Assembly: GCA_009784945.1 (NCBI GenBank)
Contig: WQXH01000008.1
Coordinates: 1-55,006, forward strand
DNA length: 55,006 nucleotides
Origin: Coriobacteriia bacterium
Lineage (GTDB): Bacteria; Actinomycetota; Coriobacteriia; Coriobacteriales; UBA8131
Reading direction: 5' to 3'
The notes under the pieces are model-generated. The model worked only from the letters and a program-made list of their open reading frames with translations. It was not told where the DNA came from and ran no database searches. Each line of letters starts with the position of its first letter. The stretch's first letter is position 1. A program made the translations under genes and the position numbers. Below, one piece after another: positions 1 through 7,318 of the stretch.

Positions 1-2
1 GG

Positions 3-67
3 ATACAGGGGGACGTATAACTCGTATCAATTCGTAGAAATGATACGAGTTATACGTCCCCCTGTAT
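3..67. repeat. Long perfect inverted repeat (hairpin)
   Basis: Two 27-base arms, 3-29 and 41-67, are exact reverse complements separated by an 11-base loop (30-40). Each arm contains a GGGGG run and the loop is AT-rich. It lies at the window edge upstream of the HipB-like gene, so it may be the terminator of a gene outside the window or a mobile palindromic repeat. No T-tract follows immediately, which weakens the simple terminator reading. Confidence 0.85.
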
Positions 68-199
68 ACCCATAATAATGGTATTTTCACTGATTATATT
101 CCAGAATTCTTGATAACTACTTGATATTAACGTGTTACAATAACTCAAGGAGCTAATGACTGACAAAAGACTATGCAATAGTAACTTGAGGTGAGCAGC

Positions 200-505
200 A
201 TGACATCAAGGACAGCCGAAGAGTGGGAGCAGTTTCTGGGCGAGCAAGTCCGCACTTTGCGTCTCAGAAAGAATATGTCACAAAAAGAATTAGCAGAGAG
301 GGCACAGCTGTCGCTCTCGACGCTTGCCAACCTTGAATCTGGAAAGGGCACAACACTAAAGTCATTTACCGCAGTTCTCAGCGTACTTCAAAAGGAGAGC
401 TGGCTAGAGGCCTTAGCTCCACAGATTGCTGTAAGTCCATTGCAAATAGCCGAGCTGGGCAAAGTCCGCCAACGAGCCAGTCGTACCAGTGCTGAGGGCA
501 GGTAG
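200..505 (+). CDS. HipB-like XRE-family antitoxin/regulator
   Basis: Small DNA-binding protein of about 101 residues with one XRE-type helix-turn-helix (about residues 15-65; MSQKELAERA, then LSLSTLANLESGKG). In HipBA-type modules such a protein represses its own operon and neutralises the HipA kinase; the next gene, 6 bases downstream, is a hipA remnant, which fits that pairing. I start at ATG 200 because GAGGTGA at 189-195 is a good ribosome site; an in-frame GTG at 191 would add three residues. The C-terminal tail (ASRTSAEGR) is basic and disordered-looking. The partner kinase is broken, so this gene may now serve only as a repressor or be an orphan antitoxin. Confidence 0.8.
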   Translation: MTSRTAEEWEQFLGEQVRTLRLRKNMSQKELAERAQLSLSTLANLESGKGTTLKSFTAVLSVLQKESWLEALAPQIAVSPLQIAELGKVRQRASRTSAEGR

Positions 506-511
506 ATCTAG

Positions 512-1509
512 GTGTATAGGCCAGTAAATGCTATCAAAGTATACTGTTGGGGAGAGTACGTCGGCGCCTTGGCTCTCGATCAAAGAACCGACTATTATGC
601 ATTTGAGTATCACCCCAGCTTTCAGGATTTAGGCATCGAGCTATTTCCACTAGCACTACCAATACATGAGTCTGGTCAGCACGTTTTTACCAACCTCTCA
701 GAAAAGACCTACTATCGGCTGCCGCCCTTTATTGCAGACTCCCTGCCCGACGATTTTGGTAATAGCCTTATCAATGCTTGGATGGCCGGCAGAGGCATTG
801 TCCAAAGAGCCATCACCCCGCTTGACCGGCTCGCCTATATTGGCTCACGGGGCATGGGAGCGCTAGAATTTGTCCCTTCGATTGAGGGGGCTGCGAGCTC
901 TCAACCTAGCGCTCTTGAGATGAGCGAGCTTGTTGTGCAGGCACGTCAAGCAGTTGAGGCAAGGCTCGTGCGCGATGAAGCTGGAGGCGCTGAAAGCGAG
1001 TTAGCTCAGCTTATTCAGGTGGGAACATCAGCTGGCGGTGCTCGAGCAAAAGCAGTTGTTGGTTTCAATCCAAAAAAAGAAGAGTTCGTCTCTGGTCAGT
1101 TTGAAGTTCCGGAGGGATTCGAACACTGGATTATCAAGTTTGATGTGCCTTCGACAGCATTAGATAACCTTGGCAGTTCAGAGGAGTATGGGCGAATCGA
1201 ATATGCTTACTACCTCATGGCTCGTGACTGTGGAATCGTCATGGAGGAATCTCGATTGGAGCTGGCTCGCAGTCATGGACAATCCAGCACATTATGGGTG
1301 TTGGGGGTGTATTTATCGATATAGCTCGTAAGGATGTGCTCGCCTTAGCTGGGCGCTATCATGTTCGCAAACCAGAGGACTTACTCGACAGTTTGCTGGA
1401 TGTGGCTGATAACTGGTCAGAATATGCAGAGAAGGTAGGTCTTTCGGTGAGCGTAAAAGATCGCATAGGCAAAGATATCTCAACTTGCAGCTCATTGCTC
1501 AGTTGCTAA
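512..1509 (+). pseudogene. hipA-like toxin kinase, internally deleted
   Basis: The first reading frame (512-1324, GTG start) encodes the HipA N-terminal subdomain (LPPFIADSLPDDFGN, GMGALEF) and the phosphate-binding loop region (TSAGGARAKA, then WIIKFD), running to LELARSHG. It then leaves the family and stops. The HipA C-terminal helical part resumes in another frame from about 1285 (HIMGVGGVFIDIARKDVLALA to 1509). The middle, which in HipA carries the catalytic Asp/Asn residues, is missing. An internal deletion with a net frameshift near 1270-1290 explains this. Total coding content is roughly 320 residues against about 440 for typical HipA. It should be catalytically dead; only the N-terminal part could still be made. 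Confidence 0.8.
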
Positions 1510-1573
1510 TTACAACTCATGTACAATTCATGGGGACAGGTGCCGTGATCTGGGTTACTTTGAAAAAATATGG

Positions 1574-1739
1574 CTAGTACACTGCGTCAGCTAAAATGCA
1601 TCTTTATGGGTGAGGATTTTCTTCGTTAGGCAAGGCGGGGTTATGTGGCACTACTTGCGGTAATGCCGCATAACCCTTACGCAGCTTAACGTAGAAAAGA
1701 CCAGCCAGAAAGCTGCATTTAGTTGTAACAGTCCACTAG
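1574..1739. mobile_element. MITE-like element, copy 1 (degraded right end)
   Basis: This 166-base segment is a near copy of 5775-5941. It begins CTAGTACACTGCGTCAGC, ends with a degraded inverted version finishing CTAG, and holds an inner stem (GTTATGTGGCA paired with TGCCGCATAAC). It has no coding capacity. The terminal inverted repeats and small size fit a non-autonomous transposon derivative. It sits between the hipA remnant and the minus-strand HTH-HipA gene; the rest of the 1510-1742 gap shows nothing else recognisable. Confidence 0.8.
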
Positions 1740-1742
1740 TTC

Positions 1743-3068
1743 CTACAAATACTTACATATGGTGGTAATGCGATCTATTTGTCTTTGAAGGCCTTCCTCG
1801 ATGTAGGGCAACCTCTCTTCAAGCAGATCATTTTTTGCTAGAACAGCTAGAGCTTCTGCGCAAAAACCATCAAGCTTGGAGGTGTTTATCCAGGAAAGGT
1901 CGGTAACCAAGCTGAGCTGCTTGGCGGGCTCAGGTCTAAACGGTTTGCTGGCAAAGCTATAGTTCCTCATGCGTAACTCTGCTAGAGGCTTCTTGCACCA
2001 GAGGCTTGTTCCCGAGTCAAATAGTGGTGCCGGTCTACAGTGCAGGGTGTCTACATTTCTGATGATTCCAAAGTTTCTTAAGTGCCTGTCTGTGTTGGCG
2101 AGGATATCGTCACAGACAATCATTGCAGCCAGCTGCAGCTCAACACCTTCCACTCCCAAGGCATAGCAACTCTCCAAGTAATGCTGATAATCGCTGTGAT
2201 GACGAGCTTGCTTGCGAGTGCGCATGACATAGTGAGCAGCAATGTATTCCTCATTGTTGTCCAAAAAAACTGGGCAGGAAGACACCGCAATATCCTCGAA
2301 AACATCAAGTTGGTAAGGCACAAAACTCTGTGGTGTAACGAGCCTCTGGTGTAACGCCGTTGCCACCACTTCATTGAAGGGCTCCTGCAAAAACGCACCT
2401 CCGCCCTTTAGTAGCCTCCTTTTGCCATCCTTGATAATCCAGTGCTTGGGAAGTGCGCCTTCGGAGGTATTATCAGGATTTCTTAATAGCTCCTCGCCGC
2501 TTTGCGACACTGGGATATTTTCAAAACTGTTATCAAAGAAGTTGAGCTCTTCCCAACAAAGGGTTGACCCCTTAGGGTATATCCAATACTGATCCGAAAG
2601 TGAAAGGCCAAGGCTCAAAACAGCTAGCTCAGAAGGCAGCATCTGGCTTTCTAGAGCCAACCTGGGCGCTAATGCGCCTCGCCCCTCTGGAATCCCCCTG
2701 TTTTTCCACCAACTATTGTATGCTGCTGTGCTTATCTGCCCTCTCTCGTTCATCAAGCCCAGAGGTGCTCGGCCTGCGTTGAGCATAGTTCCAACAGAGG
2801 TAAACTCCTTGAGCGTATCGTCGTACACCAACTCAACAACGCAATGGGTTCTATTCATGAGCACGTATTCTGTCTCATAGCTCTTGCTACCCTTGCGAGG
2901 CCTGCCAGCGAGCCTCTTTGGCAGTGCGGCAAACTGGTCGAGCGATACATCGTCGATAAGCCATATCTTACCCAGCTTCTCGGCCTCTATCTGGCCACTC
3001 TGAATTAGAGCCACCACCCTTCGAGGTGATACCCCCAACAGCTCTGCTGCCTCTCTAGTAGTCTTCAT
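1743..3068 (-). CDS. HTH-HipA-like kinase, single-gene fusion
   Basis: Protein of 441 residues. Residues 3-46 form an excisionase/MerR-type helix-turn-helix (TREAAELLGVSPRRVVALI). Residues about 75-441 resemble HipA/CtkA-like Ser/Thr kinases: a lysine-containing segment RLLKGGG (218-224), catalytic loop NTDRHLRNFG (325-334) with Asp327, Arg328 and Asn332, and a metal-binding segment PLFDSGTSLW (348-357). All catalytic positions look intact, unlike the neighbouring hipA remnant. The longer frame begins at 3218, but ATG 3068 is preceded by AAGGAG at good spacing and begins the HTH. Two palindromic boxes lie at the start (3077-3089 and 3116-3128), suggesting autorepression by its own HTH. A toxin or a defence kinase is the likely role; the target is unknown. 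Confidence 0.75.
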   Translation of the reverse strand: MKTTREAAELLGVSPRRVVALIQSGQIEAEKLGKIWLIDDVSLDQFAALPKRLAGRPRKGSKSYETEYVLMNRTHCVVELVYDDTLKEFTSVGTMLNAGRAPLGLMNERGQISTAAYNSWWKNRGIPEGRGALAPRLALESQMLPSELAVLSLGLSLSDQYWIYPKGSTLCWEELNFFDNSFENIPVSQSGEELLRNPDNTSEGALPKHWIIKDGKRRLLKGGGAFLQEPFNEVVATALHQRLVTPQSFVPYQLDVFEDIAVSSCPVFLDNNEEYIAAHYVMRTRKQARHHSDYQHYLESCYALGVEGVELQLAAMIVCDDILANTDRHLRNFGIIRNVDTLHCRPAPLFDSGTSLWCKKPLAELRMRNYSFASKPFRPEPAKQLSLVTDLSWINTSKLDGFCAEALAVLAKNDLLEERLPYIEEGLQRQIDRITTICKYL

Positions 3069-3076
3069 ACTACTCC

Positions 3077-3128
3077 TTATGCGGTATAAATTAAACTTTA
3101 CACTCAGAAATAAAATTATACCGTATAA
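3077..3128. promoter_or_regulatory. Paired palindromic operator boxes TTATRCSGTATAA
   Basis: TTATGCGGTATAA (3077-3089) and TTATACCGTATAA (3116-3128) are two copies of a 13-base palindrome with starts 39 bases apart. The proximal box overlaps the AAGGAG ribosome site of the HTH-HipA gene on the minus strand. Position and symmetry suggest an operator for the HTH domain encoded by that gene; binding is inferred. The core of the second box recurs at 4116-4126. Confidence 0.5.
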
Positions 3129-3304
3129 GGTACAATATTCAAACGCTATTAGCCGAGCGTGGTGTAGGTATACAATGCCAACGCAATTACAAGTTTTTCC
3201 TAGCATTATGTCTGGCATTGCACCTAGAACCAGAAATCTTACCAGTTAGCTCGAGAGTCAATTGGGTGGCGCTCAGTCTCTTATATGACAAGTTTTCCTT
3301 GCGC

Positions 3305-3580
3305 CTACTGATAGTGCCCTCGGCAAGACACAATGAATAGAGTGTCAGATTCCAATTTATAGACTAGTCTATTAAATTCATCTATGCGGACGCTCAGTAG
3401 ACCGGCCTTGCTATACTTTAATCTCTCAGGCTTGCCTATTGAGAGCTCTGACCCTTCTTCACTTCTGCCACTTCGCTCAACACTCTTTATTAGTTTGTTA
3501 ATTCGCTTGAGCGATTTCTTATCTTGCTCCTGCCAATGGAGGTAGTCGTCCCAAGCCTTATTACTCCAGCACTTTTCCAC
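3305..3580 (-). CDS. Txe/YoeB-family mRNA endoribonuclease toxin
   Basis: Protein of 91 residues resembling YoeB/Txe toxins, ribosome-dependent mRNA interferases. Family signatures are WDDYLHWQ near the N-terminus, RINKLI, GKPERLK, the segment SVRIDEFNRLVY and the C-terminal CRGHYQ, which keeps the catalytic Glu, Arg and His positions. Start is GTG 3580, directly after the antitoxin stop TAA (3581-3583), so the two are translationally coupled with no gap; GAGGAC at the end of the antitoxin gene can act as ribosome site. It is slightly longer than E. coli YoeB (84 residues), with extra residues around RSEEGSELSI. Probably active; kept in check by the upstream antitoxin. Confidence 0.85.
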   Translation of the reverse strand: MEKCWSNKAWDDYLHWQEQDKKSLKRINKLIKSVERSGRSEEGSELSIGKPERLKYSKAGLLSVRIDEFNRLVYKLESDTLFIVSCRGHYQ

Positions 3581-3835
3581 TTAGTCCTCAATGAGCGCAT
3601 GAATGCTGTATTGCCCTTGACGCATATCCGAGTAAATCCGATCCATCTCTTCAGTAAACTCAATTTCTGAGGGAGCTGGTGTTACAACGGCAAACGGGAA
3701 CCCCCTATTGGCCACAAATTGGCGAGCAAAGACATTAAACGCTGCCGCTGATGTAAGCCCAATGCTCTTTGCGACCTCATCTACGCTTTGTTTTAAATCA
3801 GCGTCCATACGGATATTGAGCGTTGTAGTGGGCAC
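3581..3835 (-). CDS. RelB/DinJ-family antitoxin
   Basis: Protein of 84 residues. The N-terminal ribbon-helix-helix (about residues 3-45; TTTLNIRMDADLKQSVDEVA then GLTSAAAFNVFARQ) is typical of RelB/DinJ antitoxins, which bind their operator as dimers and wrap the toxin with the C-terminal tail. The C-terminal part (EFTEEMDRIYSDMRQGQY) would hold the toxin-binding segment. It is the first gene of a two-gene operon with the YoeB-like toxin. DinJ relatives usually pair with YafQ and YoeB usually pairs with YefM, so this is a mixed pairing. The upstream interval 3836-3950 should hold the promoter, though no strong hexamers stand out. Confidence 0.85.
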   Translation of the reverse strand: MPTTTLNIRMDADLKQSVDEVAKSIGLTSAAAFNVFARQFVANRGFPFAVVTPAPSEIEFTEEMDRIYSDMRQGQYSIHALIED

Positions 3836-3955
3836 AGTAACCTCCAGAATCGTAGCTTATGATAGGTCTATTGTATAGCAAATGTGGCACATTGTCTACC
3901 GTGCTCGTATTGAGGTGTTGACTGGTCAGACTCATGGTTACTGATCAACCCAATT

Positions 3956-4026
3956 CGTCATTGCGGGCTTGACCCGCAATCTGAGACGCATTTTGGTTAG
4001 ATTGCGGCTCGGAGGCCGCAATGACG
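3956..4026. repeat. REP-like double hairpin, copy 1
   Basis: Two hairpins in tandem: TTGCGGG-CTTGA-CCCGCAA (3961-3979) and ATTGCGGC-TCGGA-GGCCGCAAT, whose outer halves also pair (CGTCATTGCGG with CCGCAATGACG). The right hairpin and its flank recur almost exactly at 39600-39630. It fits an extragenic palindromic repeat or bidirectional terminator between the TA operon and the membrane-protein gene. The rest of the 3836-4167 gap holds no recognised gene. Confidence 0.75.
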
Positions 4027-4115
4027 GACTACAGTCTGACTAGTGACCCTGTGCTAATGGGCTCGAAGTGAGCCCCATGGCACTAGGTGCCTCATGCCAG
4101 TCTCTTACGATAGAA

Positions 4116-4126
4116 TATACGGTATA
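4116..4126. promoter_or_regulatory. Third copy of TATACGGTATA palindrome
   Basis: The 11-base core of the operator box at 3116-3128 appears again 41 bases upstream of the GtrII-like gene at 4168. It could be a binding site of the HTH-HipA protein, or it could simply overlap a -10 promoter element. The functional link is inferred. Confidence 0.3.
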
Positions 4127-4167
4127 GCTGAGTTGCCGCTCAGGTCAATTCAATCGTAAGGAGAAGT

Positions 4168-5778
4168 ATGGTTTCCAACTGGCTTGGTAGCAGGATCAAG
4201 AAAATCTGGTTGTTGGTTCCAAGGTATATCAGAGTGACGTTTTTAGCTGGAGTGTCAGCTGGGTTGCTCACCCATATGTTTATGATTGTAAATGTGCTCC
4301 CAAATCTTGATGCAGTACCTTTGGTGGCTGGGCCAACGTATGAGTCAAGAGTAACTGGGCGTTGGTTGCTCGATTTGGCATGTGCTATCAGCGGTGATTT
4401 TGCAGTACCCTGGATCAACGGTATACTTGCAATAATCTATATTTCTATTTCCTCTTGCTTTATTGTTGCATGTCTTAAAGTTCGAAACACACTGAGCTGT
4501 GTCTTGATTTCTGCCCTCTTGATGACAATCCCTGTGGTTGCCTCTGGATTTACCTTCCTGGCAACTGCTGATGCGATTTTTCTATCACTGCTGCTGGCAA
4601 GTTTTGCTGGATGGTTGGCCAGTCGTTACAAGTACGGGTTTCTTATTGCAGTAGTTCCCGTGGTGTTTTCTTTGGCCATTTACCAAGTTTTCTTTGGCGT
4701 TACCCTTGGCTTATTGATACTGGTTCCAATCTTAGAGATACTCAACAATCAGGTTGCACTCAAGAAAACCCTCATAAAAGGAGCTGGGTTCATCAGCACT
4801 TTCGTAGTAAGCATGCCCCTTTATTTCTTCTCTGTTTGGCTTACCACGCGCGACGTTAATCTTGTGCCTTATATGGGCATGGATAAGATGGGGCAAATCC
4901 CTCTGAGTCAGTTTCCATCGCTCATTGGCAATGCGTACGTAGATGTGGTTAATTTTTTCTTAAGAGACATGTATAACCTGCATTTTGCTGTTCTTCCTGT
5001 ATTAATTGCAGCATCTATTGCCTGTGTTTGCGCCTTGATAACGATAGTGGTTATAAGAGCGCAAATATATCGTGAGCCTGCAAAAATCATTACCCTGGTT
5101 ATACTCTTATTGCTTCTACCGCTAGGCTGCAACATCATACATCTGATGTCTCCTCAAGGTGTTAATCTTCTGATGATTTACCCCATGTCTTTACTACCCG
5201 TATTTGCTATCGCCGTAATGTCGCTGGTTAGTTGCTCCAAAACTGTTTGTACTAATACAGCTGCAGAGCAAGATGTCAAAGCTTCTCGGAGCAGATTCCT
5301 TGTGAGGGCCTCTTGTTGTCTTATCACAGCAACCATAGCACTTTGCATTTTTAGTTACTGGACTGTGTCCAACCAAGCGTATTTCAAAATGCATCTTACT
5401 TACGAGCAAATGTATGCACACTCTGTGAGCCTTGCGACTAAAATACAGCAGGTGGAGGGCTACTCCATGGATAAGGAAGTTGTGCTTGTTGGGAGTTTTT
5501 ATGACAGAGATGACTATTACCCCACTATCCCAAAGCTAGATCTCATCAATATACGTGGTGCTCTGAATAGCAAAGATATGCTCTCCAGCTATAGCTACTA
5601 TCGATTTTTGCGTTACTACCTTGGTTTTCCAAACAGCGTTGGCTCTATGCCTGATGATGAGAGCGCTTTTGCTGAGCTTGTAGAGATACTAAGGGGCACA
5701 CCGCAATACCCCGATTACGGATCAATAATAGTTTTACATGACAAGATATATGTGAACCTCTCCCCGATTCCGGACTAG
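4168..5778 (+). CDS. GtrII-like polytopic glycosyltransferase
   Basis: Protein of 536 residues with about ten hydrophobic spans and a C-terminal soluble tail (about 430-536). It matches the GtrII-type glucosyltransferase pattern: a short N-terminal helix, an extracytoplasmic loop with RVTGRWLLDLA near residue 70, the YQVFFG helix, and conserved YMGMDKMGQIPL and LPLGCNI segments. It is a clear paralogue of the gene at 17118, sharing those segments and the ending YVNLS. Such proteins use a polyprenyl-phosphate-linked sugar on the outer face of the membrane to decorate surface polymers. Ribosome site AAGGAG lies just before ATG 4168. Its stop codon TAG coincides with the CTAG end of a MITE-like element, but its length matches the paralogue, so little or nothing is lost. 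Confidence 0.75.
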   Translation: MVSNWLGSRIKKIWLLVPRYIRVTFLAGVSAGLLTHMFMIVNVLPNLDAVPLVAGPTYESRVTGRWLLDLACAISGDFAVPWINGILAIIYISISSCFIVACLKVRNTLSCVLISALLMTIPVVASGFTFLATADAIFLSLLLASFAGWLASRYKYGFLIAVVPVVFSLAIYQVFFGVTLGLLILVPILEILNNQVALKKTLIKGAGFISTFVVSMPLYFFSVWLTTRDVNLVPYMGMDKMGQIPLSQFPSLIGNAYVDVVNFFLRDMYNLHFAVLPVLIAASIACVCALITIVVIRAQIYREPAKIITLVILLLLLPLGCNIIHLMSPQGVNLLMIYPMSLLPVFAIAVMSLVSCSKTVCTNTAAEQDVKASRSRFLVRASCCLITATIALCIFSYWTVSNQAYFKMHLTYEQMYAHSVSLATKIQQVEGYSMDKEVVLVGSFYDRDDYYPTIPKLDLINIRGALNSKDMLSSYSYYRFLRYYLGFPNSVGSMPDDESAFAELVEILRGTPQYPDYGSIIVLHDKIYVNLSPIPD

Positions 5779-5941
5779 TACACTGCGTCAGCTAAAATGC
5801 AGCTTTATGGGTGAGAGTTTTCTTCGTTAGGCAAGGCGGGATTATGTGGCACTACTTGCGGTAATGCCACATAACCCTTACGCAGCATAACGGAGAAAAG
5901 ACCAGCCAGAAAGCTGTATTTTAGCTGACGCAGTGTACTAG
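5775..5941. mobile_element. MITE-like element, copy 2 (intact ends)
   Basis: A 167-base element with 32-base terminal inverted repeats differing at one position, starting CTAGTACACTGCGTCAGC and ending in its reverse complement. A central inverted stem (TTATGTGGCA with TGCCACATAA) lets the whole element fold into a long hairpin. It is non-coding and matches 1574-1739 along its length. CTAG at both ends may be target duplication or part of the repeat. It is inserted exactly at the stop codon of the GtrII-like gene and may also act as its terminator. Confidence 0.85.
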
Positions 5942-6007
5942 ACAGGTTTGCCCGTTCTAGAGCCTCCACAGAGACTCGGCTAGCCTAACTCACTACTGAG
6001 AGAGTGC

Positions 6008-6013
6008 TATACT
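6008..6013 (+). promoter_or_regulatory. Candidate -10 element TATACT
   Basis: TATACT lies about 100 bases before the surface-protein gene at 6115/6139, in the otherwise empty 5942-6114 gap. No convincing -35 hexamer is seen 16-18 bases upstream, so this is a weak call. Confidence 0.25.
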
Positions 6014-6138
6014 GGTATCAGCAGTAGGTAGGAAGCTGGCGGGTTAATGAAGCGCTTATTCACACTGGATATGCTTTAGGGACGTGACTGGCACACAATT
6101 ATGGAGTCGCACAAATGGGTATAGTGAGGGATGGTTCT

Positions 6139-7305
6139 ATGAAGAGTATAATAAAACGATCGATGGCACTGGTTTTGGCTGCAATTATGGCAGTGGCAAC
6201 CTTGGGCGTTGCGCCCATGATGGCTTTTGGCGATGAGCCAGAAGAAGTGATTATTCTTGCAGAGCCAATCTGCAAGATTGCGGATACTGGCTATGGCACA
6301 CTCGAAGAGGCTCTCAAGGCCGCGATAAATGGAGATGTCGTTACCTTACTGACAAACCATGAGCTCTCAGGAAGAGTGGTTATCCCTGCTGGGCTCGAAG
6401 TGAGCTTTGACCTCAATGGGTATACCTTAACTATCTTGGCCGAAGGTCCATACCCGCCTTATGACCCAAATAGCCCGCCGCCTACTGGTGGTGGGGAATA
6501 CATGAGAGCCCCTCTTATTCTTTTGGAGGGCAGCACACTCACGGTTGCTGGTGGCACCCTTAACGCCAAGCATGATATGAAAGGCTACTCCAGAGGTATC
6601 GAAGTGATGAATGAAGCTACGCTCAAGCTCGGTACCAACGGCATAGTCAATGGCGAGGGTGGTACGGGCATTTCTGTGGAAGAGGGTGCCAGAGCCACAG
6701 TGACTTCAGTTACAGGAATAGGGTGGTACCACCCTGATTTTCCGGCCTTAAGCTCCGCTAATGCTGAGCCACCATTGGTTCCTGCGCCGCCTATTCCAGC
6801 GCTGCCAATTCCAGGTGTTGGTGCCATCGCATGGCCTGGAGGAGAGTTGACAGTAACGGGTAACATATACTCTGATGGAGTTGGTATTAGTTGGCCTCGT
6901 TCTGACTGGTTTGAGTTTCCAACTGGTGGCAAGATAACCGTCAATGGTTCTATTGTTGCTCCTCAGTTCATTAGAGGAAACAATCCTCCTTCTGACGAGT
7001 ATATCTATCTTACTGCTGATGATCATGAAGAAGCTTCCACCAAGGATGGTTATTTGGAGTACACAGACGGTTATAGTTTCGTGTGGGTTTTAGCTCCTGC
7101 TGAAGACCCAAAAGATGATGAGACTGGCAAGGAAACTGAAGCTGAGTCTGGAACGACAGCTACTGGAGCAGACGGCAACTCATCTTCTGCCATACCTGCC
7201 ACCGGTGATGCTGGCTTTCTGGTTCTAGCAGCGCTACTCGCTCTAGCAGCGCTTGGAACTGCAAGCATTACGCTTGCCAGGAGGCGTATCAGTAGTTTAC
7301 AGTAG
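6139..7305 (+). CDS. Sortase-anchored surface protein, beta-helix-like
   Basis: Protein of 388 residues from ATG 6139; an in-frame ATG at 6115 is also possible and has a GGAG further upstream. Residues 1-32 form a signal peptide (MKSIIKRSM, hydrophobic core, cleavage near AFG-DEP). Residues about 40-85 (GTLEEALKAA, then GDVVTLL, VVIPAGLEVSFDLNGYTL) resemble right-handed beta-helix repeats seen in many Gram-positive surface proteins. The middle is Pro/Gly-rich. The C-terminus has a variant sorting signal IPATGD (about 352-357), a hydrophobic helix and RRR, so it should be linked to the wall by sortase. It is convergent with the GT2 gene at 7319. It may be an adhesin or carrier for glycans made by the neighbouring locus. 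Confidence 0.75.
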   Translation: MKSIIKRSMALVLAAIMAVATLGVAPMMAFGDEPEEVIILAEPICKIADTGYGTLEEALKAAINGDVVTLLTNHELSGRVVIPAGLEVSFDLNGYTLTILAEGPYPPYDPNSPPPTGGGEYMRAPLILLEGSTLTVAGGTLNAKHDMKGYSRGIEVMNEATLKLGTNGIVNGEGGTGISVEEGARATVTSVTGIGWYHPDFPALSSANAEPPLVPAPPIPALPIPGVGAIAWPGGELTVTGNIYSDGVGISWPRSDWFEFPTGGKITVNGSIVAPQFIRGNNPPSDEYIYLTADDHEEASTKDGYLEYTDGYSFVWVLAPAEDPKDDETGKETEAESGTTATGADGNSSSAIPATGDAGFLVLAALLALAALGTASITLARRRISSLQ

Positions 7306-7318
7306 CTCTTTTACAGCT

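Noticed and set aside
156-194. Twelve-codon ORF preceded by AAGGAG upstream of the HipB-like gene, possible leader peptide
   Set aside because: The ribosome-site spacing is only three bases and nothing in the encoded residues suggests attenuation; short ORFs of this kind are common by chance.
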